From Heloderma charlesbogerti (taxonomy: Eukaryota; Chordata; Lepidosauria; Squamata; Helodermatidae), in the NCBI GenBank assembly GCA_026122225.1, contig JANEZZ010001513.1, positions 1,860,001-1,924,000 on the forward strand: a stretch of DNA of 64,000 bases, written 5' to 3'. Shown in pieces: positions 12,011-24,664 of the stretch. Positions within the stretch are counted from its first letter, which is position 1. Each line of letters starts with the position of its first letter. Position numbers and translations under genes: made by a program. The notes below the pieces were generated by a model. The model saw only the letters and a program-made list of their open reading frames with translations. It had not been told where the DNA came from and did not search any database.

Positions 12011-12885
12011 TTTACAGCTTTGCTAACAAGGACACATTTTGAAATTCTGAAAAGATTAATGTCTTGAGAGTGACAGCAAAAATGAGGGCAAATGTGACAT
12101 GTCCATGTGAAAGAATGAATTGTGGGGTGGGTTGCATGGAAAAGATCATATAGAAAGAAACCTTTATTTGGACATGGTATCAGTCACAATGTATGTTGCT
12201 TTCTGGCTTGGTGCATTCATTATCATCTGCCTATTCGCTAACAGAAAACAAAGTATATTGTAACTGTGTTGCTGGCTCTTTCCTTTTCATGCTCATGTTT
12301 TTCTATTTATCCCAAGCTCTACACAGTACAAGATGACAGACCAAACGAGGAGTGAATTAGAAGAACAAAATGAGCGTTAGGGTTGTTGTTATCCCCTGGA
12401 CAGTCTGACTGGACTTAGAAATGTAGCTTCTCTGAGATAATTATCTGTTGCTGGTCTGATGACTCTAAGTGAGCAAGGAGAAGCTAATAGGTCACAATGA
12501 GCCCGAAGCTTGCAGACATTGTGGCATTAAAATTAAAAGTTGCCTAGAGATCTTGATCCTAGCAACAGCATTCATTCCGCAGCCTCCTCTGGCATGGGGA
12601 CAATGTGGCTCATCATCATCATCACCCCAAGATTATGTGGCTTCCAACTATAATTCCATTAAACAATGGTGAAGACTATTCAGATCTGATCGTCTCTGTT
12701 ACAATTCTGATCACACCACAAGTCATGTCCCTTGAAATGTACCTCCCTTGAGGCTGAGCCTCTGTGGGAACTATGTTTACACTTTTGAGAATCTTGGCCT
12801 TGATCCACATATCCTTGCATGTAGCGGCACACAAAACACATCTGCTTCACTGGATGCCCTATGTGATTTGTATTGGCCAGACTAA

Positions 12886-13237
12886 TAGGGATGGGGGAAA
12901 CATTTGTTTGGTTTGCATTTTAATGCAAACTTCCCTAATTTCAAACTTTTGAACCAATATATGAGCCGAAACTTAGTTTTCCTTTGAAATTTGCACTTCT
13001 CCGAATTGTGCAATGGCCATCTCCAATAAAAACATACCTACAAAGATATGTGCATTAGTGGACAGTGCACGCAAATGTGTGTGTATAAGTGAAAACTGCT
13101 TGCAGAAAATTGCATCCAAAAAAGCATGTATTGGGAGAAATGCACACAAAAATGCATAAAATCCTCAAAGTTCAGGGTGAACTGAACTTAAGACTGGAAG
13201 CATGAGCTACCTAAATTGACAGATTTGTTCATCCCTA
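12886..13237. mobile_element. hAT-like non-autonomous element, TAGGGATG family
   Basis: A 352-bp element with ends TAGGGATG and CATCCCTA, flanked by CAGACTAA and CAGATCAA (8 bp, two mismatches). The core is rich in TGCA words such as AATGCACACAAAAATGCATA. It shares ends and core style with the elements at 27550 and 53488. Confidence 0.75.
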
Positions 13238-13883
13238 CAGATCAAAGACTGGTGCTTTTTGCTTTGATAGTGTTGATCAGGACAAGAGAAACCTATATCT
13301 AGTCTCCTCACCTGCCCACATAGGTAATGAGCCTTATCAGAATGGGCAGTGCCAACAGCCATCACAATGGCATAATATGGAGTCCTGATCCAGGAATGGA
13401 AACCCCATGTGCAGCACTCTTTCCTATGTGCATGACTCAATCCAAAAGGAGATACGTACATGGAACCCTGCTTCTCTACATGGATCACCTTTGCTGGACC
13501 CCGTTGCTTCTGCTTAATGTATTCTGAAAGAGATGCAATAATCAGTTATCGTTTCTGTGGAAGCCACTTGAAGTTTTCTGCCTTACACATGAAATCTCAC
13601 TGAGATTGACAATTTAACAAAGCTCTTCAACCCAATTATGTATATTTTAATGGGTGTGCCCCACATTGGATTGCTGTTTTGGTTTTGTGATCTATTTTGA
13701 ACCCTTGGGGTGGAGTCAGCTATAAATTTAATGAAATGGAATAAATGTTAAAAAATAATTGGATATAAGTTATGTTGACTGGCATTCATATCGAAGAACA
13801 TACATAAGCCTCTGAGCTGTGTCCCGAAAGGTCAGTATGCATAGAGGGAGACATGATAAGGATCCAACCCGGTTTCTAACACT

Positions 13884-14110
13884 TAATTAATTAATTACAT
13901 TTATATCCCACCTTTTTCCTCTTGCAAGGAACCCAAAGCAGTTTATATGATCCTCCTCCTCTCCATTTTATCCTCATTACAACCTTGTGAAGTAGGTTAG
14001 GCTGAGAGTCAGTGACTGGCCCAAAGTTACCCTGTGAGTTTCATGTCCAAGTGGAAACTACAACCTGAATCTCCCAAGTCCTAGTCCAACACTCTAACCA
14101 CTATGCCATA
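13884..14110 (-). mobile_element. tRNA-derived SINE, MIR-like, with L2-type tail
   Basis: On the - strand: ATAGTGGTTAGAGTG (A box region), CAGGTTGTAGTTTCC (degenerate B box), a core with TGGGCCAGTCACTGACTCTC, AACCTACTTCACAAGGTTG, and a tail GTGGGATATAAATG like the 3' end of L2. This is the usual layout of MIR-type SINEs moved by L2. Confidence 0.65.
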
Positions 14111-14111
14111 G

Positions 14112-15635
14112 TATAAGTGTAATTCTTACAGAGTTTAGTGGAACTTGCTTCTATATCACATCTTTAGTTTTGGGGTGTTAGCAAGCATGATAGTGGCGAG
14201 AGAGTTCTAAAGTGCTGCATGTTAGTATATATCTGATTATTTGATTAGTAAAGTTGGAACGGTTGAAACTTCAAAGCTAAAATTTATTTTGGTTCATCAT
14301 AAAATATGGCATGAAGATGATGCAAATGCAGATCAAAATTTCTCAATCAAGTCCTTTACTCTGTATAGTATATAGTAGTTTGTCTGAGAAATTTTTATCT
14401 GTATTTGCAAAATACTAAAATATTATAGCATATAACTTGGTTTATTCATTGGCACCGTTTGCCAACAGCAAAATAAACAGAAAGTGTGGAGGGTTTCATT
14501 ATATTGCAGCAATGATTATGGGAAACCATTGTGAATTCCTAAGTTTATTACTTTGTAAATAAGACAAAAAACAAAGACCATGGGAAACATACATGTGCAA
14601 TATTTCCGGTAGAAGATTAAGTATGATCATTCCCTAGCACAACCCAACATATTCTAACTGAGCTTGTAAAGTAGAAAAATAACATATGTAACTCAGACTC
14701 TTCTATGGTTCTCTGTTATTAAATCCTTGTTTAGAAACAAAAAAATAGAAGATTGAAACAGTTGTTATGCTTCGAGACTAGAAATGTGAAGATTAACATG
14801 TTCCAACTGCACGTTAAAGCCTTTTTAAAATGTGAGTTTTGTATGGACAAATGCTTCCAGATTGTCAGTACTGATCTATGGCAGCTATGATTGCCTAACC
14901 AACTAACCTAGAGTGTTAGAAATGCACTTCCTGGCTGCAGCTGTTGAGGAGATCCTGGTTCCTATAGTCCAGATGCTGCAACATTGCAATTATGCAGATG
15001 ATTATATATAGATGTCTGTGTGGGCCCATGATATTATCTGTGCTTTCCTGGGGACATGAGCTTTGCACATATGCAGTCTGGTCCCAGTCTTCCATGTTAT
15101 GGTGAGATGTACCATATTTCTATTTAAATTATAATAATTATTTCTAAATTTGCTTCTTTCCATATAAATTGACATATGCAGATTTTATGCACATCCATGT
15201 CACTTTTTGTGGTGATCCGTTTTCTCTTTTTTGGTGATTCATAAGTGGCTCTCCTTGGGCTGGGGGTGGGGGTGGGATTGGGGACACAACCTCTGGTCCA
15301 ACCCCCACAGCCCCTGCCCCCCATCCCCACTATCTAGACATTGGGGAAACATCAGAGAGGTGTCCCACTCTACACACACAGCCTCCCCACCCCTCATGAT
15401 TTAGAACCATGATTAGGGAGATGAAACCTCAAAATGATCTTAAATAAGAGAATTGTATTTTCTGTCGCAAACCAGCATGTTCTAAGTGAACTGCTACAAT
15501 AAGTGGAATAAGATCATTTTGCTACAGGGGATGGGGGGAAGCCAACTGCTGAAACCTGTTGGGCATATTGCATCACAAAATAAAAGGATGTTAGTTTGAA
15601 CATCATTTTGAGGTTTTGCCTCCAGTATCCGAGGC
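14112..15635. other. Intron sequence, AT-rich, no gene recognised
   Basis: No exon and no classified repeat. G-rich tract around 15258-15280 and C-rich runs at 15298-15330. Confidence 0.45.
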
Positions 15636-15639
15636 AGTA

Positions 15640-15826
15640 TTCCAATATCAGAGGCAGTAATCATATGTAAACCAGTTGCTGGGGAACATGAGTAGGAGGA
15701 CGCTATTGCACTTAGGTCTTACTTATGGGTTTCCCACAGGCAACTGATGGGCCACTGTGTGAACAGAATGCTGGAGTAGATGGATTCTTGGTCTGATCCA
15801 GCATGGCTCCTCTTATGTTCTTATGG
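15640..15826 (+). mobile_element. CR1-like LINE 3' end
   Basis: Shares AGAGGCAGTA, CCAGTTGCTGGGGAACATG, GGGTTTCCCACAGGC and the end TCCAGCATGGCTCCTCTTAT with copies at 26905, 28132 (reverse), 35155 (reverse) and 46497. A (GTTT)n run follows at 15827-15853. Confidence 0.65.
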
Positions 15827-16417
15827 TTGTTGTTTGTTTGTTTGTTTGTTTGTCTCTAAATGCCTGGCCTGACAGATAACTTTCCAGATGCTTGGACATT
15901 CTCTGTGCCTATGTAACTTTGCCTTGCTTATCAATATCGCTAAACAATGTCAAGAAACCATCCCACTGCACTGATTTCATGGCATGAGAATCCAGTCTTC
16001 TCCAACAATGTTAGGCAAAACCTGTGGTTGTGTAAATTCCAGTAAAGTGAATTTCAGATGCATACCGACTGTATACTCACACATTGCTGCAGGGCTCTTG
16101 ATCACGTAAGTGTGAATTCCAGTGGAGTAGCTGTGTTAACACAAAGAGAGAGAGTATGTGGCACCTTAGCAACTACTAAATGCCACACAAAATGTCATTA
16201 GTGATCATGCCCTTGCTCTGGGTCTGAATAGCAGATTATCCCATATTTTCAATATCCTCTAAGCCAACGGTGCCCAGCTACTAGATTCTATTCTCCGCTG
16301 GTCTGTTACCTGACAGTGGTCCATGGGCCAGACCAGAAGTATATTTTGCAACAAACTGACCCCTTCAAATGGCCAGAAGCCTCGCTTAAGTGAGGGCCAA
16401 AACAAATATCACTTTAA

Positions 16418-16535
16418 GGGTGCAATCCTATGCATGTTAAGACAGAAGAAAGTCCTACAACTACCAGCATGGTTGGCTGAGGAATGCTAGGAGTTGTGGG
16501 ACTTCTTTCTGTTTAAACCTGCATAGATTGCACCC
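16418..16535. mobile_element. Harbinger-like foldback MITE
   Basis: Ends GGGTGCAATCC and GATTGCACCC, with a perfect TAA duplication on both sides (16415-16417 and 16536-16538). TWA duplications and short GC-rich inverted ends fit PIF/Harbinger. Arms continue through AGAAAGTCCTACAAC and GTTGTGGGACTTCTTTCT, so the transcript would fold into one long hairpin. Confidence 0.8.
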
Positions 16536-16914
16536 TAAACCTGTGTCTAGGAGCTATGTCTTTTTTTCATTTTTACTCTAGTGTATGCACAAGGGACCCC
16601 ATCTGGATCTTAAAAGCCTCCCCCCACCACCCACACACGGGTCCCATTTCCAGATTAGGTCTGCTACACCTACTGTAGAGTAAAAATGAAAAGAAAAACA
16701 AACAAAAATAGCTCCTAGGTACAGATTTAAAGTGATGTCTGTTTTGGCCCCGATGCCATGTAGCAGTAAGGGCTCTCCAGTTATTGTGCACACACCCAGG
16801 AATAGCATTTCATATACCTAACATTTGTACGTTTACTTATTACATGAAGAGTGTCATTGTTCCTTATAATTTGGAAACACAATTATTTTCCTTATGATTG
16901 AAACTGTGAGCAAA

Positions 16915-16917
16915 CTC

Positions 16918-16949
<32 letters not shown>

Positions 16950-16953
16950 CCTT
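16915..16953. repeat. (CT)n(CTTT)n microsatellite
   Basis: CT dinucleotides followed by TTTC units; strand asymmetry in purines is complete. Confidence 0.9.
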
Positions 16954-16954
16954 T

Positions 16955-18300
16955 CTTCCATAGCTTGATTTAAAGTTTGGTAGGGGCACTAGGGATCAGA
17001 TACAATTGCCCATAGACCACTAACAGGGCATCCCTGTTGTCTGCAATCAGGTGGCACAGCGCTGCAGTCTTCTGAGATGTATCTAAAAGCTGACTCGTTG
17101 CTCAACCGTGCTGATGAATATCTGCTGGGACTCTAGCATTGTCCTGTTTCTGCCTGTCAGAATTGATGGAGAGAGATTTTGCCATTCTCCCCACTACCTT
17201 GGGGATAACAATGGAGACTGTCCAAAAGACTTTAAACAACCTTTTAAACTCATCCTCCTCCCTCAATACACTTTGCTCTGAAACCCAATCCTTCCTTTGT
17301 CACAACTTTGTTACCACCTTGATGCGCACCTGACGTTGTGGACAGTTCCTTGCCAATCCACTTGTCTCTTCAATAGTGTTTTTAAAAAACAACAACACCC
17401 AAAAAGGTTCATTTAAGTGATCTCAAACAGCAGAGAAACTGTTTTTCTTCATGGGTGTAACTGGGATGTACTGTCAGACCTTAGCTCCTTTGCTGCTGGA
17501 AAAAAACAAAGGAAACCAGTTTGTTTCCTGGCATTTGTATGAATTGAATGTTGAGATTAAATAGAATTTGTAATATCGAACAACCCTAAAAGTCACTCCA
17601 GAAGCCTGCCATTCCTCTGTACATGCCATTCCACTTACCTGGAAATAGGATACTTTTGCAGACAACTCTGGGAGAGGCAACTCTACCTGCATGCTAATTT
17701 GCCCGCTATCTGTACAAAACCACAAAAGCAAGCGCTTGTCTGCGTCAGTTTCCATGGTGCTGTCACGCCGTTCCCTCTCGACAGCTTCACTTATCAACAT
17801 TTTCCACCCGTCCTCCTCATCTGCATAATGTGCTATTCATTCACCCAGAAAGTTCAGCTATTGTAATGATGGCTTAGGCTGGGGGGTGGGAGAGAGAAAG
17901 GCATCAGAGGTGAAGAGGTGAGCTGTGTTCACAGAGGTGTATGGGAACTTGGTTCTGTAGCACAATGAGGAATTAGAAAACATGATCCCTCTCACATTCA
18001 CACTGCATACACACTGTAAGACATGCATACACACACACACACACACACAGAACTAGGATGGTGTCTGAGCCAAAGCTAGTTGAGATCTAACTGGTTTCAA
18101 ACACACACTCAAATCCATTCAATCGTATAAAAGAATGGTGGTAAGAGAATGGTAAAACAAGTGGGGCCTATGTCTGTTGTAGTTTCTCAGCCACCATGCA
18201 TCAATTAACTGGCAAACATGTCTGTCTGACTGACTCTAGCCTTGCTGCTTGCCCATCTAACTGGCTGTCTCTGTTAATTGGCATCCATTTCTTTCTTCTC
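16955..18300. other. Intron sequence, no gene recognised
   Basis: Contains a (CA)n run at about 18028-18048. Nothing else recognised up to the acceptor of the next exon; the segment 18241-18300 is a T/C-rich stretch suited to the polypyrimidine tract. Confidence 0.45.
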
Positions 18301-18305
18301 CACAG

Positions 18306-18416
18306 GACAGCTTTCCTGCTCGCTTTGGGGGAGTCCATTTTGTGAACCAGCCATGGTACATCCATGCCCTGTACACGCTCATCAAGCCCTTCCTCAAAGA
18401 CAAGACAAGGAAAAGG
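18306..18416 (+). CDS. CLVS1: CLVS1 coding exon (CRAL-TRIO domain, third from last)
   Basis: A 111-bp exon, exactly 37 codons, phase 0 at both ends. It is preceded by a pyrimidine-rich tract and CACAG and followed by GTAATT. It encodes [20 protein letters not shown] and then a basic segment ending FLKDKTRKR. Clavesins bind phosphatidylinositol 3,5-bisphosphate through their CRAL-TRIO domain and act on late endosome/lysosome morphology in neurons. This exon covers the domain part containing the conserved FVNQPW strand and the helix after it. No stop or frameshift is present, so the exon looks functional. Confidence 0.95.
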
Positions 18417-19580
18417 GTAATTAGAGAATGAAATGAGCCGGCAAGCCTGGCATACAGCGATCCCTGCTTTCTCTCTCTCCTCCTTTGTCTCCATGTGGTT
18501 TGCTTTGTGTGGCCTCAGAACAGCACAAGGGCTGAAGCCTCAGTTGGAGTTCGCCAACAGCCCACATTCAATCAATATTTCAGCAGGAGAGAGTTATTTT
18601 CAGAATACAAGCCAGGCATCAGAAAACCTTTCATCGTGTACAAACAAAAGACACCATTTTATAGTATAAACACATGAAATGGCTAGACAGGGCTACAATA
18701 GAGAAAGACCACAAGGAAATCCCACCGCAATGGTTATAAAGTACTGGTTCCTACCCATTACAGACCTGTTCATCTTGAAAGAAAGCTCCCATCTTGCTTC
18801 TTCAACAGACCACCTTTCCTGTAAAGGGGTGGGAGGAATAAATATTGATGTCACCCAAGTAATTTCAGTTCAAACACTGCTATAGAAGACTCAGGACTCT
18901 GTTGTGGCAAGGAACCTTGGAATATTGGTTTCTACCATGTATCATTTTTATCACAGTATACATAAAACTATGACTGAGTTAAAAGGGCATGTTTATGTAA
19001 TTCTTCTAATGGTTGAAATCCAACAAGAGGCAGAATTGCATATGGGAGAGTGGGGACAAATATGCTAGTTCTCCCCTCTCCGTCGCTGGCCCCATTGCCT
19101 TTGATGAGTCAGAGGGAGAACATCTGCAGTGGGGAGCCTGTTCTACCTGTGTAAGCTCCCCGCATGATTGTGAACCATGATCGTCCACTTTTCTAAATCA
19201 CACAGAAAGCCTATAAGAATAGAGCTGGCTCCCCACTTCGCATGTTCACCCTTAAGCAGGTGGAGGACAATGGGGCTGGCAATAATGTGACAAAGGAGGT
19301 GGAGCTAGCACACTTGTCCCTGGAGCTGGCATGCTCATCTCTCATGCAAACACAAATCTAAATGCATGAGGGATTTGCATGCCTGAGTAGAGATAATACG
19401 GGAGAGTGGAGAGAGTCGTATAAAGTCTCCATAGTCAAAGGTTCATTCTCCTGATCCAAGAGAGAAACTTGCAATTCCAACACTTTGCTACCAAAATAGG
19501 AATGCAAAGAGAAGCTTCCCAAACAGCCACTTTTCCCAAAATTGTCTTTGGTATGGTAGGATATGAGGGAGAAGATAATT
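18417..19580. other. CLVS1 intron, first part
   Basis: About 1.2 kb with no recognised repeat or exon, ending at the CR1 tail. The donor is GTAATT. Confidence 0.5.
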
Positions 19581-21252
19581 CATAGAATCATAGAATAGTA
19601 GGGTTGGAAGGGGCCTACAAGGCCATCGAGTCCAACCCCCTGCTCAATGCAGGAATCCAGGTCAGAGCATCCCTGACAGATGGCAGTCCAGCCTTGTCTT
19701 GAACGCCTCTAGTGTGCGAGAGCCCACCACCTCCCTAGGTCATTGGTTCCATTGTCATATTGCTCTAACAGTCAGGAAGCCTTTCCTGATGTTCAGCCGG
19801 AATCTGGGTACCTGTAACTTGAGCCCATTATTCCGTGTCCGTGTCTGGGATGATCGAGAAGAGATGCTGGCCTTCCTCTCTGTGACAACCTTTCAAGTAC
19901 TTGAAAAGCGCTATCCTATCTGCCCTCAGTCTTCTCTTCTCAAGGCTAAACATGCCCACTTCTTTCAGTCTGTCTTCATAGGGCTTTGTTTCCAGTCCCC
20001 TGATCATCCTTGTTGCCCTCCTCTGAACCCTCTCCAGTTTGTCTGCATCCTTCTTAAAATTGGTGCCCAGAACTGGACACAGTACTCCAGATGAGTCCTA
20101 ACCAGTGCTGAGTAGAGAGGAACTAGTACTTCATGGGATTTGGAAGCTATGCTTCTATTAATGCAGCCCCAAATAGCATTTGCCTTTTTTGCAGCCACAT
20201 CACATTGTAGGCTCATATTCAGCTTGTGATTGACAACAATTCCAAGATCCTTCTCGCTTGTAGTGTTGTTGAGCCACGTATCACCCATCTTGTAACTGTG
20301 CATTTGGTTTCTTCTTCCTAGGTGCAGAACTTGGCATTTATCCCTATTAAATGTAATTCTGTTGTTTTCTGCCCAGCGCTCCAGTCTATCAAGATCACTT
20401 TAAATTCTGGTCCTGTCTTCCAAAATATTAGCTATCCTTCCCAATTTTGTGTCATCTGCAAATTTGATCAGCATTCCCTGCACCTCCTCCTCCAAGTCAT
20501 TCATAAAAATGTTGAAGAGCACTGGGCCCAGGACTGAGCCCTGCGGTACCCTGCTTGTTACCTATCCCCAGTTGGAGAAGATCCCATTGATAAGCACTCT
20601 TTGAGTCCAATTCTGTAGCCAACTGTGGATCCACCGGATCGTTGTTTCATCTAGACCACTTTGAGTTAGTTTGCTCATCAGGATATCATGGGACACTTTG
20701 CCGAAAGCTTTGCTGAAGTTGAGGTATATTACGTCCACAGCATTCCCACAGTCCACAAGTGAGGTGACCTGATCAAAAAATGAGATCAGACTCATCTGGC
20801 AGGATTTGTTCTTGACAAATCCATGTTGGCTTCCAGTAATTACTGCATTGTTTTCAAGGTGCTTTCAGATGGATTGCTTTATCATCTGCTCCAGAATTTT
20901 TCCAGGGGTTGATGTCAGACTGACTGGTCTGTTGCTCCCAGGTTCCTCCTTTTTACCCTTTTTGAAGATAGGGACAACATTAGCCCTCCTCCAGTCATCT
21001 GGCACTTCCCCCGTCCTCCATGATTTCTCAAAGAGAATAGAAAGCGGTTCTGAGAGTTCTTCTGCCAGTTCCTTTATTACTCTAGCATGCAGTTCATCTG
21101 GCCCTGGAGATTTGAACTCATTCAAAGGAATTAGGTGTTCCTTGACCATATGCCTATCGATCTCAAGCTGCAATCCTGCTCTTTCAGCCTGTACTTCGCC
21201 TTTGCCAGGGGGGTCATACACCCTCTTTCGGGAGAAGACTGAGCCAAATTAA
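19581..21252 (-). mobile_element. CR1 LINE, ORF2 reverse transcriptase and 3' end
   Basis: The CR1 3' end is at 19581, with two copies of ATTCTATG on the - strand. Frame 20865-21221 has FKSPGPDELHARVIKELAEE and VVPIFKKGKKEEPGSNRPVS; 20562-20795 has VDVIYLNFSKAFGKVSHDIL, the fingers and palm. 20004-20303 has TSEKDLGIVVNHKLNMS and LVRTHLEYCVQFWAP, the C-terminal region. Frames are shifted against each other with stops between them. The 5' end (ORF1, endonuclease) is missing, as is usual for CR1 copies. Confidence 0.9.
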
Positions 21253-21287
21253 CACAGTGCACATAAACAAGTACCCAAAGAGCAGGG

Positions 21288-21420
21288 ATGGGCAACTTAT
21301 GGCCCTCCAGGTGTTTTGGCCTACAACTTCTGTCAACCTTGGCCATCATAGTCAATGATGAAGCATGATGGGAGTTGTAGTACAAAACATATGGAGGGCC
21401 ACAACTTGTCCACCCTTGCC
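21288..21420. mobile_element. hAT-like foldback MITE (CAGGGATGGGCAAC ends)
   Basis: Arms CAGGGATGGGCAACTTATGG and, inverted, CCACAACTTGTCCACCCTTG, with CTACAACTTC / GGAGTTGTAG towards the centre. A sister copy is at 25172. No target duplication was found. Confidence 0.65.
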
Positions 21421-21514
21421 ATAAGGAAACGAATAAATGTGAAAGAACAGGAAAGATCCTCCACATAAAAAGTGGCAGGAGTCCATTTCAATCCTGTGGT
21501 TTAAAATATGAACA

Positions 21515-21812
21515 ATAAAAGTGCGGGGATGATTATGTGGAAGAGTGCTTTTTCACTGGTGGCACCCCCTCTCTGGAATGCCCTTCCCAGAAAGGCTGTC
21601 CTGACACCTTCCTAGATGTCCTTCTGGCATCTGGTAAAGACCTTTTTTTATTTTCTTAGGCCTTTTACTGCCCAGCTTTAACCAGCGTATATCTCCACAG
21701 TGAGATTTTAGGCCATTCTTATATTTTTATGGTGGATATTCTTGTGCTGAATTTTACTTCTTTTAAAATTTGTTTATCAAATTTTGTTAGCCACCCTGGG
21801 AATTCTGTGAAG
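21515..21812 (+). mobile_element. L2 LINE 3' end
   Basis: + strand text reads the L2 C-terminal block (TTTTTCACTGGTGGCACCCC, TCTCTGGAATGCCCTTCCCA), then GGTAAAGACC and a 3' UTR ending GTTAGCCACCCTGGGAATTC. Confidence 0.65.
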
Positions 21813-22359
21813 AGAAATACCCATAATAAACAATACCCCACAAGCCTGTTGAAACAGGAAAGGTGTATGTTTTTATTAGAAGTTACAAGTGAAGTGTATT
21901 TCCTGACCTCAGCTGGAAGCCCATTCCACACTGAACAACTCAAAACAGGATGTTCAACCTCAGACCTGTGAAGCACATTTTTCAGCTTTTGTGTGGGTTT
22001 TTCCCATTCTAAAAGGTTGAATTCCCTCTTCTAAGGTTTAGTTACTGGCAGTAAGTGCTTTAAGCTACAATATGCTGGTATTTGGGGGTGGGTGGGCCCC
22101 ATCCCTTTTTGCCTTTGGCCTCGCTCACCACTGGAATGTGGGCCCCAAAACCTTGAGGGTCTCTGGCTTGAGGATCCAGCTCAGGAATCTCAGTTCTGGG
22201 GGTCTATGGTTTCTTGGGCTTGGGGCTCTCTGGTCCCGCAATGGCACCCAGGCCCAATGCCTCCTCCATCAGCCTCTTGTGCCCATGCCTAGGTCATTGC
22301 TGGGCTCCAGGGTCATGACAGAAGGGCTGTAAAGATCAAAACCAAACACAGTTGCTCCT

Positions 22360-22361
<2 letters not shown>

Positions 22362-22386
<25 letters not shown>
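22362..22386. repeat. (CT)n microsatellite
   Basis: About 12 CT units. Confidence 0.9.
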
Positions 22387-22391
<5 letters not shown>

Positions 22392-22431
22392 ATCTATCTT
22401 TGCAAAATATACATTTGTATTAGCATTTGTT

Positions 22432-22975
22432 CGTTCCTTTATTTTATTTAAAAGATTGTATCCCTGATTCAGCCCAAAATGCTTCTGAGGCAGTTAACAA
22501 GAAGAATGGAAACCATCAAAATATCAAAACAATAAAACCACGACTACAGTAAAAAAAAAAAAAAGTTAAAAAACAATATTAACAGAAGGCAGACAGCAAA
22601 GCAGCAATAAATCTGGTGCCTAAAGGGTTAAAAGGCAGGCACCAGCCCAGTGCCCCCTGGAAGCGCGTTCCACAGATGGGAAACCAGGACTGTGAAGACC
22701 GTCTCTCAGGGTCCCTCAGACCGCAGAGGCACCTGGCTCCTAGCGGAAGGGCAGGTTAATATGGGGCAAAATGACCTCACAGATGCCTTGGCCCCAAGCC
22801 CTATAGAGCTTTCTAAGTCAAGACCGACATCTTGAATTGTGCCTGGAAACAAAACAGAAACTAGCGAAGACTTTAATAGTAGCAAGGTATATTCCAACTA
22901 GGCAGTTTTAGTCAATACATTAGATGCCGTATTCTGAACCAATGGAACTCTCCGAGTAGCATTCAAGGGAAGTGC
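22432..22975 (-). mobile_element. L2 LINE 3' fragment
   Basis: TTTATTTTATTTAAA end, A-rich UTR, then GAAGCGCGTTCCACAGATGG and AGTCAAGACCGACATCTTGA, in the same order and strand as the L2 at 4558-5765. Confidence 0.6.
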
Positions 22976-22991
22976 CCGTATACAACACATA

Positions 22992-23214
22992 GGGCAGTAT
23001 CCAGCAGTGTCATTCTGCAAACTCAAATAGCACTAGCGGAGCGCCACCAAATCTTTCCATTGCACATTATGCTTGCACAGCCAGTTGTGCAAGCAGTTGC
23101 ACAAGTGTGATGCGCAATCAGCTGCACAACTGATTGTGCAAGTGTAAAGCGCAAATGTTACTTTCATCGGATTCTCCTCTTGCACATAGTTCAAAATCTA
23201 ATTGGATACTGCCC
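22992..23214. mobile_element. Foldback MITE with GGGCAGTATCC ends
   Basis: Ends GGGCAGTATCC (22992) and GGATACTGCCC (to 23214) are perfect inverted repeats. The interior is made of nested GTGCAA / TTGCAC words, e.g. CAGTTGTGCAAGC and GCTGCACAACTG. ATA lies on both sides, possibly a 3-bp duplication. Superfamily uncertain. Confidence 0.7.
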
Positions 23215-23384
23215 ATAGTAAACAAGAGGCATAGAAATAACTGATGTGTAGGATAACTGTGTTTTTTCATATATAATTATGTATCTCTTTCTTTCTCATC
23301 CTTAATATTTGCATGGCTATGAAAAATTGAGAACAAATTAACTAACAGCACCCGTTCTTGTCCATTTGCTTGTGTTTTTAAAAG

Positions 23385-23620
23385 ATATTTCTTCATGGTA
23401 ACAATCTGAATAGCCTTCACCAGCTTATCCACCCTGACTGCCTGCCCTCAGAGTTTGGAGGGACACTTCCTCCTTATGACATGGGCACTTGGGCTCGGAC
23501 GTTACTTGGTCCAGACTACAGTGATGAAAATGACTACACTCACACTTCCTACAACACCATGCATGTGAAGCATTCATCTTCCAACCTGGACAGGGAATGC
23601 TCACCAAAACTCATGAAAAG
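23385..23620 (+). CDS. CLVS1: CLVS1 coding exon (end of CRAL-TRIO domain, penultimate)
   Basis: A 236-bp exon (78 codons plus two bases) between acceptor TTTTTAAAAG and donor GTAAGA. It starts [17 protein letters not shown], the last CRAL-TRIO helix and strand, then [20 protein letters not shown], the conserved end of the domain, and the acidic linker [20 protein letters not shown]. It ends ECSPKLMK plus the first two bases of an Arg codon. The reading frame is continuous with the previous exon (phase 0 in, phase 2 out). The acidic tail distinguishes clavesins from TTPA and RLBP1, which share the fold. Confidence 0.95.
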
Positions 23621-24664
23621 GTAAGAACTAAGATTCTGTTGGAGCAACTTTAGAGAACACATTTTTAAAATGATTTTCCCTGCTTAAAACCAGCAATTGC
23701 AAATAATGCTAAAATGGAAAAGAAGGAGTAGAAGAGGGAATGCTATATGGAAACAAAATAATAGTATCTGTAGGAAATACAGTTAGTTGCCTGATGATTC
23801 TGAGCAAAGCAACTTGAAAATAAAAAGGGCTCACTAATGTATTAAATGGAGGAGAGGTATCACAGTGGAATGCTCTTTCATGAGACATCCTACAGAATTA
23901 TTACTGTTCTGAGTCTCAATAATGATAGCTGATTTTGGTGCATCCTGGTCACGATTGTTAAGCAGAGTGAAAAAAATTATCTCTGTGTAATGGAGGGAAT
24001 AAAGTAAGTTCTACAAGCACCAAGTCCCCCCAATTAAAGGACACAATCTTTGAACTTTATGGAGTGGATCCAATGGTGTTCCCCTGACAGAACTGGGAGG
24101 GGGCAATTCCCACACACACATCACCATCCCCACAGCCCCCTACATGCCCTCAAAATCTGCTCTGGAGCACATTTTCAGGTGGTGCAGAGGGCTGCAGTAG
24201 GGGGGAGTGAGGGAGAGTGCCAGGGCCCAAGTGCCTTGTTAGGAGCTACTGGTGCTAACCTTTGCCTGCACGTTCCCCTGGCTTCAGGCTTATCTGGTAG
24301 CATGGCACTGGCTGTGTCTGGGCTACCATCTGCCATGTTCAGTTTCCCAGAATGCCATGGAATACCTGATGTACATTAGGCATTCCATAGCACTGTGGGA
24401 AAATTTGCATGGTGGGTAGCTTCTCAGACCCAGCCACTGAGTAGCTAATCTCATGGGCAGGGGAGCAGTGGGGGGGACACTAGGGTGGCCACTTATGCCT
24501 TGCCCCAGAAGAGGAAATGGATCACCAAAAAATAGAACAAAATATGACACCAATTTGCATAATATTTGCATATGCAAATTTATATGTATAGGTGCAACTA
24601 TAACTATAATTTACATTAAAAATACAATACACCTTACCATTATGGAGAAGACTGACTAGGTGAT

